A DNA stretch of 54,748 bases, taken from Candidatus Moranbacteria bacterium GW2011_GWC2_40_12. Its GTDB lineage: Bacteria > Patescibacteriota > Minisyncoccia > Moranbacterales > UBA11712. The DNA lies in NCBI GenBank assembly GCA_000995965.1, contig LBYD01000005.1, forward strand, positions 1 to 54,748, written 5' to 3'. The notes beneath the pieces are model-generated. The model did no database searches. It had not been told where the DNA came from and saw only the letters and a program-made list of their open reading frames with translations. A program made the translations under genes and the position numbers. This document shows positions 1 to 8,521 of this stretch, piece by piece; positions within the stretch are counted from its first letter, which is position 1, and each line of letters opens with the position of its first letter.

Positions 1-789
1 CGTTCTGGTTAGCATCCATTTATGGGGATCGCTATGACTGCCCACGGGCTCTGCTATGCTTATCGAAAGCGCGGTGTCACCGCTGTTGCCGAATTCCCAC
101 TCCTGCCAGCTTGGATTTCCGGCAATAGGAGAAATCATCAAGGTCCAAGTTCCTTCAGGTTTCTTTAACCCGAGATATACATATTCTGTATCTATTCCTA
201 ATGCGCGGTAAATGTTTGTGTTGTCCAGTGCTATGCCATAATCTTTCCAGCCGTCGGGCATTCCCACCGCCGGATCGTAGGAAAAAAGCGAACCGCCTTG
301 GAGATATTGATAAACTCGATTGTCATCCCCGATTACCGAACTAGCAACGGCCATTGGCAGGTTTCTGTCCGCCAGGATGTTCAAAGTCTTGGTCACCGGA
401 TCAAACTCCACAAAAGAAGTGTTGTTTCGGTTGGTGTAGCCGGTTGCGCCATAAAGCCTATTAAAGGTGGGGCTGTAAGCAAAGCCGCCTCCTGATCCTT
501 CTTTTGCACCAGTTATAAATGCATTTTCTCCTGTATTTAAGTTGATATAGGAAGCATACCAACCGGACTGGACATCTCCACCGAAAGTCGCCAAAAGGTG
601 TAACTGGCCGCTTGCGTCTTTCCACATATTCCTGTCACCAGAGGTTGAAACTCCCTCTGAGACGGTTCCCGCGTTGACAACCCCCGGCACCGGCGATTTG
701 AGCGTATAGGTCGTTGCGGCGGAAGCCGAAATGATCCAGCTAAAAGCTAAAGTACTGGTAATAATTATATTGATTAAATATTTTTTCAT
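1..789 (-). CDS. Secreted beta-propeller-like surface protein, 3' end cut by the window edge
   Basis: This open frame is not in the ORF track because it runs off the left edge. It starts at ATG 789 and stays open to base 1, about 263 codons. The N terminus (MKKYLINIIITSTLAFSWII, then an Ala-rich site) is a signal peptide, so the product is exported. Blocks such as FSYDPAVGMPDGWKDYG and EFDPVTKTLN align closely with FSYDPAIGASSWTDYG and EFDPVTMTN in the downstream 767-aa protein, so the two are tandem paralogues. The repeated YDP/FDP blades suggest a beta-propeller. The function is unknown; an exported binding or adhesion role is inference. Confidence 0.8.
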   Translation of the reverse strand, partial: MKKYLINIIITSTLAFSWIISASAATTYTLKSPVPGVVNAGTVSEGVSTSGDRNMWKDASGQLHLLATFGGDVQSGWYASYINLNTGENAFITGAKEGSGGGFAYSPTFNRLYGATGYTNRNNTSFVEFDPVTKTLNILADRNLPMAVASSVIGDDNRVYQYLQGGSLFSYDPAVGMPDGWKDYGIALDNTNIYRALGIDTEYVYLGLKKPEGTWTLMISPIAGNPSWQEWEFGNSGDTALSISIAEPVGSHSDPHKWMLTRT

Positions 790-878
790 TCTAAAAACAA
801 TTTCTAATTTTTCTTTGCAACTTTTCACTTTGCGCTTTTTCAGCCATAGGCTGATCCGCCTTTGGCGGAAACTTTAAA
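790..878. repeat. Double-hairpin intergenic palindrome between the two paralogues
   Basis: Two adjacent perfect hairpins are visible, CAGCC-ATA-GGCTG followed by CCGCC-TTT-GGCGG. They lie in the short gap between two minus-strand genes. No clean run of T follows on the minus strand, so this is more like a repetitive palindrome than a classic intrinsic terminator. Confidence 0.5.
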
Positions 879-3182
879 CTAATTATTCCAGTTGCTCATC
901 ATGATCCCGACGTCTTTCACGGTCGCCTGCCCGTCGCCGTCAATGTCGGATTTGGGATTGGTGAGACTTGCGGCGAGCTTTTGAAAATCGAGTTTGAAAA
1001 TATTGAAATCGGTCGCGTTGACTGAATCATCATTATTGAGATCAGCAAAAAGATATTCTATTGAAGGCGTCAGAAGATTTGAAAAAACGCTTGGACTCAC
1101 CCGGCCATAAAGCAAAAGATCTTTTTTATTTTCCGCCCAGATGAGCTTGTTTGAATCCCCGGAATCGGTCGCGATATGTTCAAAAGCGAGAGTCGTCGGA
1201 TGAACTCGGTATATTTTTTTGTCGACAAAGAGCCAGGCGTAGCCGTCGGGTCCCTTTTCCAGCTTGAACACTCGGCGGGCGGACGAGCCATCGGCGCTGC
1301 CGAAAGTCTGCCCGCTTACTCCAATCGCCTGGGGCGAAGTGATCATCGTTCGCGTGGAAGGCCGAAAGAGAAAAGCCTGGGAAGGATCGCCGTCTTTGGT
1401 GATTCCCAAAACCCGGTCATTGTCTACTTCAACCATAAAGGCCTTTTTTCCAAGATTATACGTGCCTTCAATGGTTTTGGTAAGGGCGTTGATGACTGTC
1501 AGCTTTCCGTCATTTGAGGAAACAACAACTTTTGTCCGATTGTTCGACATTGCCAGGTTGGTGTATTTGATTCCATTTCCCGTCGCCGGCGGATTCCCGC
1601 CTGTCCAGACGCCTTGGAACATTTCCCCTTTTTGCTCCGTTTCCGGATCATACCACGCCACAGAGCCATAATCGACACAACCCGCGGTCGCTCCGCACAT
1701 ATTGCCTCCCAGCCAAATTTTTCCTTCCGCGTCATAATCCGCAAAGACGCGATAGTTCATATGCTCGGGAAAAGAAAGGGCTTTGGGATTGCTGGTGCTC
1801 CAGGGCTCGGATGGATTCCAGCGCCAGAACTGGTTGGCGTAGCCGGAAATATATACTTCTTCCGTATTGAGGGGCGAAGCACTGGCCGGAACTTTCATGG
1901 AATGATACACCGAAGGAAGATTTCTCATATAAACATAGTCCTTGGTTTCATTCCCATAATTATAATCCGTGATGCTTTCGCCAATGCCGTAAAATTCGGA
2001 CTCTCCGGAATGCGGAACTACCGTATTGACCGCCAGATCGTACCAGGGGCCGGTATAATCGAGTGTCGAAGTTGAAAAGCCGGAGTCGGGATAATTCCAA
2101 GAAGAATGGGGTCCATAATATACTTTACTTTCCGTGTTTCCGGGATTTGGCATCGCATAATCCCAGTTCATGTCATAGTCATAAGCTGTATTGAAAACGG
2201 AGTAGTCACCATACCCCATTGTTACCGCGCAATTCCATTTTGCCACCCATTCTTCAGCCGCATTAGCCGACAAAACACCGCCGGATATGAAATTTGCGCC
2301 CCCGTTCTCCGGCCAGTAATTTGTTGTTCCGCTGGATGTCGTGCGGTTCAAATACCATTTCCCCGTATTTCTTTCAATGAAAAATCTCAATCCGGTAGCA
2401 GACAATCCGTCCCCAAAATCATGTTCCGACCAAGATCCGGAACCAATGGAATGAATCATCAAATGATAGTTATTGGGCGCGATATTCTGCTGCCAAGCCA
2501 CATATATATATTGGCTGTCGACATATAGTCCGGGACTGATCCCGTTGCTCGGACCGTAGAATACCCCATAATCCGTCCAACTGCTCGCACCAATTGCCGG
2601 ATCATAGGAAAAAACATGCGAACCCTGGCCATCGGCGTCCATGGGAATGAAATATATTTTGTTGTCTGCGCCCATGACCATGGAAAGCGCCGTCCACCAT
2701 TGCCCCACGCCGGTTGCAATGACTGTGTTTGTCATGGTCACCGGGTCAAACTCATTGAATGATCCTCCAAGGGTTCGATTGCAATATTCACCACTCCAGT
2801 AAAATTTATTGTGAATTGGATCATAGGCCATTTTTCCCTGTCGGCCGAATGAGCATGCACCTCCCTCAACCAGCGCGTGCGTTCCGGTAAAGGTGTTGAT
2901 ATAGTGAATATAGGCTTTTTCATTGCCTGCGACATCCGCTCCGCCGAAAGAGTTGATGATGTTTATTTGTCCTTCGTTATCGCGCCACATGATATGCTGG
3001 CCGGAATAGGATTGGCGGCCCTGGATGACATGGGAGAGACTTGCCTCTGAAGGAATGGGGGAAGAAAGATTATAAGCGGTTGCGGCGGACGCCGGAAATA
3101 GAAATGCATGCCCGTTGGTCATTCCGAGTAGGCCAAACAGGCAAAATACGTTTATCATTTTCCCCAATTTTTTCATTTTCAT
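879..3182 (-). CDS. Secreted beta-propeller-like protein with C-terminal dockerin-like Ca-binding repeats
   Basis: A 767-aa exported protein. Residues 1-27 form a signal peptide. The body has repeated aromatic/Gly/Asp blades (FSYDPAIG, EFDPVTMTN, AWYDPETEQ) typical of propeller folds. The last 55 or so residues carry two EF-hand-like loops, DLNNDDSVNATDF and DIDGDGQATVKDV, arranged like the duplicated calcium loops of dockerin type I modules. Dockerins bind cohesins in other bacteria; no cohesin is seen here, so the partner is unknown. It is paralogous to the truncated gene next to it. The start ATG at 3182 is followed by a second in-frame ATG two codons on. Cell-surface location is inferred. 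Confidence 0.8.
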   Translation of the reverse strand: MKMKKLGKMINVFCLFGLLGMTNGHAFLFPASAATAYNLSSPIPSEASLSHVIQGRQSYSGQHIMWRDNEGQINIINSFGGADVAGNEKAYIHYINTFTGTHALVEGGACSFGRQGKMAYDPIHNKFYWSGEYCNRTLGGSFNEFDPVTMTNTVIATGVGQWWTALSMVMGADNKIYFIPMDADGQGSHVFSYDPAIGASSWTDYGVFYGPSNGISPGLYVDSQYIYVAWQQNIAPNNYHLMIHSIGSGSWSEHDFGDGLSATGLRFFIERNTGKWYLNRTTSSGTTNYWPENGGANFISGGVLSANAAEEWVAKWNCAVTMGYGDYSVFNTAYDYDMNWDYAMPNPGNTESKVYYGPHSSWNYPDSGFSTSTLDYTGPWYDLAVNTVVPHSGESEFYGIGESITDYNYGNETKDYVYMRNLPSVYHSMKVPASASPLNTEEVYISGYANQFWRWNPSEPWSTSNPKALSFPEHMNYRVFADYDAEGKIWLGGNMCGATAGCVDYGSVAWYDPETEQKGEMFQGVWTGGNPPATGNGIKYTNLAMSNNRTKVVVSSNDGKLTVINALTKTIEGTYNLGKKAFMVEVDNDRVLGITKDGDPSQAFLFRPSTRTMITSPQAIGVSGQTFGSADGSSARRVFKLEKGPDGYAWLFVDKKIYRVHPTTLAFEHIATDSGDSNKLIWAENKKDLLLYGRVSPSVFSNLLTPSIEYLFADLNNDDSVNATDFNIFKLDFQKLAASLTNPKSDIDGDGQATVKDVGIMMSNWNN

Positions 3183-3265
3183 TTTTTTATTTTATTTATC
3201 GCGAATATTCTCAAAAGTTCCCAACGCGCCGGCGGGTTATATACAGTAATTTTACTCCAAATTGA

Positions 3266-3290
3266 AAAAAACGGCAAAAGCCGCTTTTTC
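3266..3290 (-). terminator. Intrinsic terminator after metG
   Basis: On the minus strand a GCGGC-TTTT-GCCGT hairpin is followed by a run of T. It sits just downstream of the metG stop and would end the kinase-rsmI-metG transcript. Confidence 0.65.
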
Positions 3291-3318
3291 GTGACTGCCA
3301 AAACAATAAACCTGATAT

Positions 3319-4794
3319 TTATTTTATTCTCGGAAACAAAACGTCCGTCTTTTTTTCTTCCAAGGCCTTTTTTATCTTCTTTGCTGTCTCCGGCATGAAC
3401 AGAACAAGCAGATCTGAAATAAAATCCAAGTCTGACGCTAATTTCTGCATAACTTCTTTAAATTTATCTTCATTACTTTTAACAAGCTCCCACGGCTTGT
3501 TTTCTTCAATGTATTTGTCGTCTTGGCGAATTATCTTCCAAATATAATTCAATGCGCCATTTAGCTCAATTTTTTCAATAAAATCTGAAATTTTGTCATT
3601 TGGATTTTGAACTTGATTTGGAATTTGGAATTTGGAATTTGAAATCAATTTCACGGTACGTGAAATCAAGTTTCCCAGTCCGTTCGCAAGATCCGCGTTG
3701 TATTTTTCAATCATCCGCTCCATCGTCATATCCACATCTTCGCCAAATGTTCCGGCACTCATGAGAAGATAGCGCGTGCCGTCCGCACCGAATTTTTCGA
3801 GCATCTCATCAATTGAAATCGCGTTCCCCAATGTTTTGCTCATTTTCCTTCCGCGGGACAAAATATGCCCGTGGACAAAAATCATTTTAGGAAGCTCTAT
3901 TCCGAGATGTAAGAGCATTATCGGCCAAATGGTCGCGTGAACGCGCAGAATGTCTTTCCCGATCAGCTGCACATCCGCCGGCCAAAATTTCAAAAAGCTT
4001 GGCTTTGAGGAATTGCGAGAGCTCTGCTCTCGCAAGGGAAAAGCCGAGCTTTGGAAAAAATTCGCATCTCCGTCCCAGCCCAAACCGGTCAGATAATTCA
4101 AAAACGCGTCTGCCCAGACATAAGTCGTATGTTCCTTGTCAAAGGGAAGAGTGACGCCCCAAGAAACATTTTTTCGCGAAATGGAAACATCCCGAAGCTC
4201 CTGGCTCTCAAGAAAAGACAAAATTTCTTTTTTATATTTATGCGGAGCGATCCGAAATTCATCGCTCTTTATTTTTTCAATGATTTTTTTTTGCGCCTCT
4301 CCCGACATTTTGAGCAGATAGCATTCTTCTTTCACTTTCTCGACCACGATATCATGGTCCGGACAGCGCCCGTCAATCAAATCTTTTTCGCTTTTGAACT
4401 GCTCGCAAGCGACGCAATAATATCCTTCGTATTCTCCTTTGTATATCGCCCCTTTGTCGTATAAGGTCTGCAAAGCTTTTTGGACGGAGCTTTTGTGCTT
4501 TTCATCCGTCGTGCGGATGAAATGGTCGTATTTGATATTGAGTTTCTTCCAATAATCCTTGAACTCCTGCGAAATTTCGTCGACAAAAGTCTGCGGATCC
4601 TTTTTGGCGTCTTCGGCTTTCTTTTGGATATTTAGTCCATGCTCATCCGTTCCGGTCAGGAAATATACTTCTTCGCCCCGCGACTTGCGAAACCGCGCCA
4701 AAACATCCGCCGCGATGGTCGTATACGCATGCCCGATATGCGGTTTCGCGTTGACGTAATATATTGGGGTTGTGATATAGAATTTATTTTTCAT
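3319..4794 (-). CDS. metG: Methionine--tRNA ligase
   Basis: Class I methionyl-tRNA synthetase, charging tRNA-Met in the cytoplasm. The HIGH motif is at residues 19-22 (PHIGHAYTT), the KMSKS-type motif (GRKMSKTLGN) near 316, and a single zinc knot is CVAC...CPDH. The ATG at 4794 (MKNKFYITTP) fits the family better than the TTG at 4806 used by the ORF track, although that TTG overlaps the rsmI stop as TTGA. Two stretches are absent from typical MetRS. One is [18 protein letters not shown] at about residues 247-267, encoded by a 59-bp palindrome. The other is NSKFQIPNQVQNPNDK at about 383-397, encoded by 7-bp tandem repeats. Both look like in-frame DNA insertions into loops. Confidence 0.95.
   Translation of the reverse strand: MKNKFYITTPIYYVNAKPHIGHAYTTIAADVLARFRKSRGEEVYFLTGTDEHGLNIQKKAEDAKKDPQTFVDEISQEFKDYWKKLNIKYDHFIRTTDEKHKSSVQKALQTLYDKGAIYKGEYEGYYCVACEQFKSEKDLIDGRCPDHDIVVEKVKEECYLLKMSGEAQKKIIEKIKSDEFRIAPHKYKKEILSFLESQELRDVSISRKNVSWGVTLPFDKEHTTYVWADAFLNYLTGLGWDGDANFFQSSAFPLREQSSRNSSKPSFLKFWPADVQLIGKDILRVHATIWPIMLLHLGIELPKMIFVHGHILSRGRKMSKTLGNAISIDEMLEKFGADGTRYLLMSAGTFGEDVDMTMERMIEKYNADLANGLGNLISRTVKLISNSKFQIPNQVQNPNDKISDFIEKIELNGALNYIWKIIRQDDKYIEENKPWELVKSNEDKFKEVMQKLASDLDFISDLLVLFMPETAKKIKKALEEKKTDVLFPRIK
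3608..3646. repeat. Heptanucleotide tandem repeat inside metG
   Basis: The unit GAATTTG repeats with a 7-bp period for about three to four copies, with degenerate units on each side. Because 7 is not a multiple of 3, three units are read as a 7-residue peptide repeat (KFQIPN...). The stretch lies in a region where other MetRS proteins have no matching residues. Confidence 0.75.
3994..4052. repeat. 59-bp double-hairpin palindromic element, in frame in metG
   Basis: The outer stem AAAGCTTGGCTTT pairs with AAAGCCGAGCTTT through 13 bp with one G-T pair. The inner stem TTGCGAGAGC pairs perfectly with GCTCTCGCAA around a 3-nt loop. The length and architecture match the copy in tgt at 19753-19811. 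It is read in frame as part of MetRS. Confidence 0.9.
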
Positions 4795-4802
4795 TCTTAA
4801 GC

Positions 4803-5519
4803 TCAATAAACGATTACGACAAATTCCCCTTTATTCTTATCTCTGTTATTTCTATAAAATCCCAAAATTTCACGTATATTTCCTCTTTTGATTTCCTCGA
4901 ACATCTTCGTCAGTTCCCGTCCCACAATCAGTTTAGCATCTGGTTTCAATTTTTCCAGCAGTTCGAGGTTTTTGAGAAACCGGTAGGGCGATTCGAAATA
5001 GATAACGGGATATTTCGCTTCCGCCACTCCCCGGAAAAAAGTCTCTCTTCCCTTTTTGTGCGGCGGAAATCCGAGGAAAGAAAATTTGCTCATATTTATC
5101 CCGGCGACACTCGCAATCGCCATCACAGCCGACGCCCCCGGGATGGGAATAATTTCAATCTCTTTCCTAAGATCCGATCTTAGGATTGCCGAAGATCGGA
5201 TCTTAGGATCCAAAAGCGAAGCAATCAGCTCGTTTCCAGGATCGCTGACTCCAGGCGTTCCCGCGTCGCTCACTAGCGCGAGAGTCTTTCCATTTTCGAG
5301 ATGCTCAATGATTTTTTCCACCCTTGAGAGCTTCGAATGATGGTGATATGATAAAAGAGGTTTTTGAATTTCATACCGGTCCAATAGTTTTTTCGTGACC
5401 CGCGTGTCCTCGCACAAAATGAGGTTGGCTTCTTTGAGAATACGAAGAGCCCGAAGAGTGATGTCTTCCAAGTTGCCGATAGGGGTGGCCACGATATATA
5501 ATTTTCCGGATTTATCCAT
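4803..5519 (-). CDS. rsmI: 16S rRNA (cytidine(1402)-2'-O)-methyltransferase
   Basis: RsmI is the tetrapyrrole-methylase-fold enzyme that 2'-O-methylates C1402 of 16S rRNA from SAM. The N terminus (LYIVATPIGNLEDITLRA), CEDTRVTKKLL and SDAGTPGVSDPG are family signatures. At 238 aa it is slightly short at the C terminus. After GNELIASLL the family normally goes straight to the VVPIPGPSA block. Here about 15 residues (DPKIRSSAILRSDLR) intervene, encoded by a perfect 16-bp inverted repeat. The stop TGA overlaps a possible TTG start of metG, and the gene begins 5 nt after the kinase gene, so the three are co-transcribed. Confidence 0.93.
   Translation of the reverse strand: MDKSGKLYIVATPIGNLEDITLRALRILKEANLILCEDTRVTKKLLDRYEIQKPLLSYHHHSKLSRVEKIIEHLENGKTLALVSDAGTPGVSDPGNELIASLLDPKIRSSAILRSDLRKEIEIIPIPGASAVMAIASVAGINMSKFSFLGFPPHKKGRETFFRGVAEAKYPVIYFESPYRFLKNLELLEKLKPDAKLIVGRELTKMFEEIKRGNIREILGFYRNNRDKNKGEFVVIVY
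5162..5208. repeat. Palindromic element in frame in rsmI
   Basis: CCTAAGATCCGATCTT and AAGATCGGATCTTAGG form a perfect 16-bp stem with a 10-nt loop. The left 24 bases are identical to the palindrome after typA at 47935-47961, so this is a dispersed element with one genic and one intergenic copy. Confidence 0.85.
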
Positions 5520-5524
5520 AAAAT

Positions 5525-6880
5525 TTATCCTCTCGAAACAATGGGGAGCCTCAAGGTGAAGGTTGTTTCTTTTTGAGGCACGGACACGAAAAAGATTTTT
5601 CCCCGATGTCTTTTCGCAATGATGTTTGCCAGATACAAACCCAGGCCGCTGCGATTCGTATCGGTTTTCAGCGCCTTTTCAGTTCTGAAAAATGGAAAAA
5701 ATATTTTCTGTCTATCACCGGCTGATATTCCGGGGCCTGAGTTAGTAAATGAAATTTCGGAAAAATCATCTGCTCGGGTGATCGCTACTCTTACCTCTGA
5801 ATTTGGATTGCCATAAACAATCGCATTCTCAAGAATCATTTCGCAAGCGGTTAGAAGAAGTTCCCTGTCTCCTTCCACTTCGCTTGCCATATTATCACTC
5901 TTCTCCAAAAAGGACAGCTTTATTCCTTTTTTTGAAGCTTGGATCGCAAGCGCTGAAACAGCCTCTTTAATCATGCCATTGAGCTGGATAATATCTTTTT
6001 CCAGATAAACCTTTTTCGATTCAAGATCTTTTATTTTCACCAGGCGATCAACAAGCGCCAAAATGCGTTCTACTGATAAATCCGCCTCCAAAAGCAATTT
6101 CTGGTTTGATTCTGAAGATATTTCTTTTGACTCGGAAAAAGAAGACAAAGCCAGCTTGATATGCGTGAGCGGAGTTCGCAGCTGATGCGTGAGAATGGTG
6201 ATAAACCGCGACCTGATTTCTTCGGTTTTTTTCGTCTCGCGAAACTTTTCATCTTTTTCGGAAATTAGTCTGTCTTCCTGTATCCTTCTAAGCCGCGAAA
6301 GATATCCGATAAAAAGAGCGGTCGTGAAAAGAGCCATTGAAACAGTAAAGGCGTTCACGGCAACCACATCGAAAGAATTGTGAATCGCCAGATTTGAAAA
6401 ATTGTAACGGGAATAAGCATTGATTACTTGAAAATATTCAGAAAAAATCAAAACGTCATAAAGGAATATAGCCGCAAGGGAAATAAAAAAGATCTTTTTT
6501 TGATCATAAACAAAACTCGAGGCAACGATGACAAAAAAATAGAAAATAAAGGAAATACTCTCTATCCCTCCAGCAAAATGAATTATGGTTGTTATTATAG
6601 CCAGATCCAGCAAATATTGAATAAAGGTTATTCTATATATGGTCTTTGCCTTTTTATCGTTTTTCTCCGGACTAAACCAGTGAAAGAGATACCAGAAAGA
6701 ATTACTCGCCACTGATATGCAAAAAAGTGCGACGATAAGTTGCATAGGAAACATGACATTTGAAACTCCTGAAATTTTCGTGATGATGCCTATGGCGAAA
6801 ACAAGCGCAATATAAATCCAACGGGCTTGGGTTGCTGTATGATTGGCCTCAAAAATTTTTCTCGTTTTCAGATCTGCCAT
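5525..6880 (-). CDS. Membrane sensor histidine kinase
   Basis: A 451-aa orphan two-component sensor. About six hydrophobic segments fill residues 20-200. A HisKA dimerisation helix follows with the phospho-accepting His near 231 (THQLRTPLTH). The HATPase domain has the N box (ENAIVYGN), G1 (GPGISAGDRQKIF) and G2 (SGLGLYLANII). No response regulator is adjacent, so the partner is elsewhere or unknown. It leads the rsmI-metG transcript, an unusual partnership, and is divergent from the membrane protein at 6940. Confidence 0.9.
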   Translation of the reverse strand: MADLKTRKIFEANHTATQARWIYIALVFAIGIITKISGVSNVMFPMQLIVALFCISVASNSFWYLFHWFSPEKNDKKAKTIYRITFIQYLLDLAIITTIIHFAGGIESISFIFYFFVIVASSFVYDQKKIFFISLAAIFLYDVLIFSEYFQVINAYSRYNFSNLAIHNSFDVVAVNAFTVSMALFTTALFIGYLSRLRRIQEDRLISEKDEKFRETKKTEEIRSRFITILTHQLRTPLTHIKLALSSFSESKEISSESNQKLLLEADLSVERILALVDRLVKIKDLESKKVYLEKDIIQLNGMIKEAVSALAIQASKKGIKLSFLEKSDNMASEVEGDRELLLTACEMILENAIVYGNPNSEVRVAITRADDFSEISFTNSGPGISAGDRQKIFFPFFRTEKALKTDTNRSGLGLYLANIIAKRHRGKIFFVSVPQKETTFTLRLPIVSRG

Positions 6881-6939
6881 AAAGTGTTGCGATGATTCAT
6901 TGTTTGCCTGCTTCTTTTATAAATGGTAAATTTTACAAT

Positions 6940-7410
6940 ATGATTCTCACAACTCACATCCTTTCCGGCGCGGCTCTGGGCGCGAATATCCAAAATCCCT
7001 ACGCAGTTGCGGCGCTCTCGATTGTTCTGCATTTTCTCCTGGACATTCTTCCCCACGGCGATTATCTGAATAAAAAATCCCGTCTTTGGGAATTCTGGAA
7101 AGTGGCCGTTGATCTGGCGTTTGGCTTCGCTCTCATTGGCGGAATTATTTTTTTCAGGAGTATAACAGACGAAAGCACGCTGCGAAACATCTCTGTTGGA
7201 ATTTTTTTCTCCCTGCTTCCGGACGGGACAACATTTTTATACTTCTGGATGAAAATGAAATTCCTCAAACCCATAAAAAATTTCCATGAAAAACTGCACT
7301 GCTACAAGAACGGAGCCCCCGAGCGCGAATTCCGGCTTGAAAACAATCTTTTTGATATCTTTTTCACTTTAGCTTCCCTCTTGCTTTTGCTCTTTTGGCG
7401 CATGAGTTAG
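6940..7410 (+). CDS. Small membrane protein, similar to the YbcI/DUF457 metal-dependent hydrolase group
   Basis: The ORF track starts at 6892, but ATG 6940 (MILTTHILSGAALGANI) gives a 156-aa protein with a hydrophobic start. The motif HFLLDILPHGDY (His, Asp, Pro-His-x-Asp within membrane helices) recalls the membrane-bound metal-dependent hydrolase family PF04307; the assignment is tentative. About three to four hydrophobic segments are visible. The 3' end overlaps the converging AI-2E permease gene by 42 bp. Confidence 0.65.
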   Translation: MILTTHILSGAALGANIQNPYAVAALSIVLHFLLDILPHGDYLNKKSRLWEFWKVAVDLAFGFALIGGIIFFRSITDESTLRNISVGIFFSLLPDGTTFLYFWMKMKFLKPIKNFHEKLHCYKNGAPEREFRLENNLFDIFFTLASLLLLLFWRMS

Positions 7411-8406
7411 GTCATTCACAATTTCGCCAGCCACCGTCGCCACCGGAACTGCGACGATTATCCCCATCATCCCCCCGAGCTTTGCTCCAATGAGAAGTGC
7501 AAGAATGACGACTACCGGATTGAGTCCGACGGCTTTTTTCATGACGAGCGGAGTGAACACGTAACCTTCAAGTTGCTGGACCAAGACGAATAGGCTCAAA
7601 ACCAGAAATCCCGTAAGCGGGCCATGAAGAAAGCTGATCGCGACGGCGATAACGGCCGAAATTATCGGCCCGATATAGGGAACGATTTCCAAAATTCCAG
7701 CGACGAGCGCCAGAACCAGCGCATAAGGCGCGCCGATAAGGAGAAGCCCGACATAATCAAGCACGAAAATGATGAACATAAGAAAAATCTGCCCCTGAAG
7801 CCAGCGACCCATTTTGAATTGGATCCGGTCAACCAGTCCCGAAGTGTAATCGCGATGTTCCTCCGGCATCAGAGAGGCAAAAAATTTCTTGATTCCTTTT
7901 TCCTGAACAGACATATAGAAAGCAATCGAAAGAACGACCACAAATCCAAAAATTCCCCCGATGAACGACACCGTTCCGCTAAACAAGCTTGATCCGGCTT
8001 GCGACAATTTTTCAGAAATATTTCCCGTAAAGTTCGCAATTTGCTGTTGAAGATTGTGCGAGGTTACATAGTCTCGGATAATCCTGAAATACCCGGAAAA
8101 CTTTTCGGCCAGCACCGGAAAATTTTCTCCGAGTCCGCGGATTTCACTTGTTAGCGGAGGAATCAAAAGTCCGATTGCCAGCCCTAAAACGGAGAGGAAA
8201 AGAACATAAACCACAAGCACTGTGAGAGCGCGAGGCACCTTCCTTCCCTGGAACCAGTCAACAATCGGGTCAATGGCGGAAACTATTATGACGGAAATAA
8301 AAACCAAGAAAACAATGTCGCGGACGAGGAAAAGAAACCAGAGCAGAAGCAGGATGAAAATCGTGCGAAGAATTGTTCCTGATGAAATTTCGATGGTTCT
8401 GTTCAT
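7369..8406 (-). CDS. AI-2E family transporter (PerM/UPF0118)
   Basis: A 345-aa polytopic membrane protein of the PerM/AI-2E exporter family, with hydrophobic segments at both ends and a soluble central part. The C-terminal block PYIGPIISAVIAVAISFL with VQQLEGYVFTPLVMKKAVGLNP is the family hallmark. The transported substrate cannot be told from sequence; sodium/proton antiport and autoinducer export have been described for relatives. It converges on and overlaps the small membrane protein gene. Confidence 0.9.
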   Translation of the reverse strand: MNRTIEISSGTILRTIFILLLLWFLFLVRDIVFLVFISVIIVSAIDPIVDWFQGRKVPRALTVLVVYVLFLSVLGLAIGLLIPPLTSEIRGLGENFPVLAEKFSGYFRIIRDYVTSHNLQQQIANFTGNISEKLSQAGSSLFSGTVSFIGGIFGFVVVLSIAFYMSVQEKGIKKFFASLMPEEHRDYTSGLVDRIQFKMGRWLQGQIFLMFIIFVLDYVGLLLIGAPYALVLALVAGILEIVPYIGPIISAVIAVAISFLHGPLTGFLVLSLFVLVQQLEGYVFTPLVMKKAVGLNPVVVILALLIGAKLGGMMGIIVAVPVATVAGEIVNDLTHAPKEQKQEGS

Positions 8407-8521
8407 GTGAATAGAATTGTGAATTCAGGATTTTGAATTGAGAATTGGAATATTGAATGTAAAATTCAGAATTCTTTATTCTTGATTCCTATTCACAATT
8501 CTGAATTCGTAATTCCTAATT
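8407..8521. repeat. Low-complexity imperfect palindrome of GAATT-type words
   Basis: The spacer between the M16 peptidase and the AI-2E gene is built of iterated GAATT/AATTC words. GTGAATAGAATTGTGAATTC at the left end is mirrored by CTATTCACAATTCTGAATTC at the right, so the transcript would fold into a long imperfect hairpin. Confidence 0.6.

Noticed and set aside
1614-2528. Plus-strand ORFs of 153 and 140 aa opposite the 767-aa gene
   Set aside because: Antisense shadows of a gene with signal peptide, repeats and dockerin-like end; no start signals.
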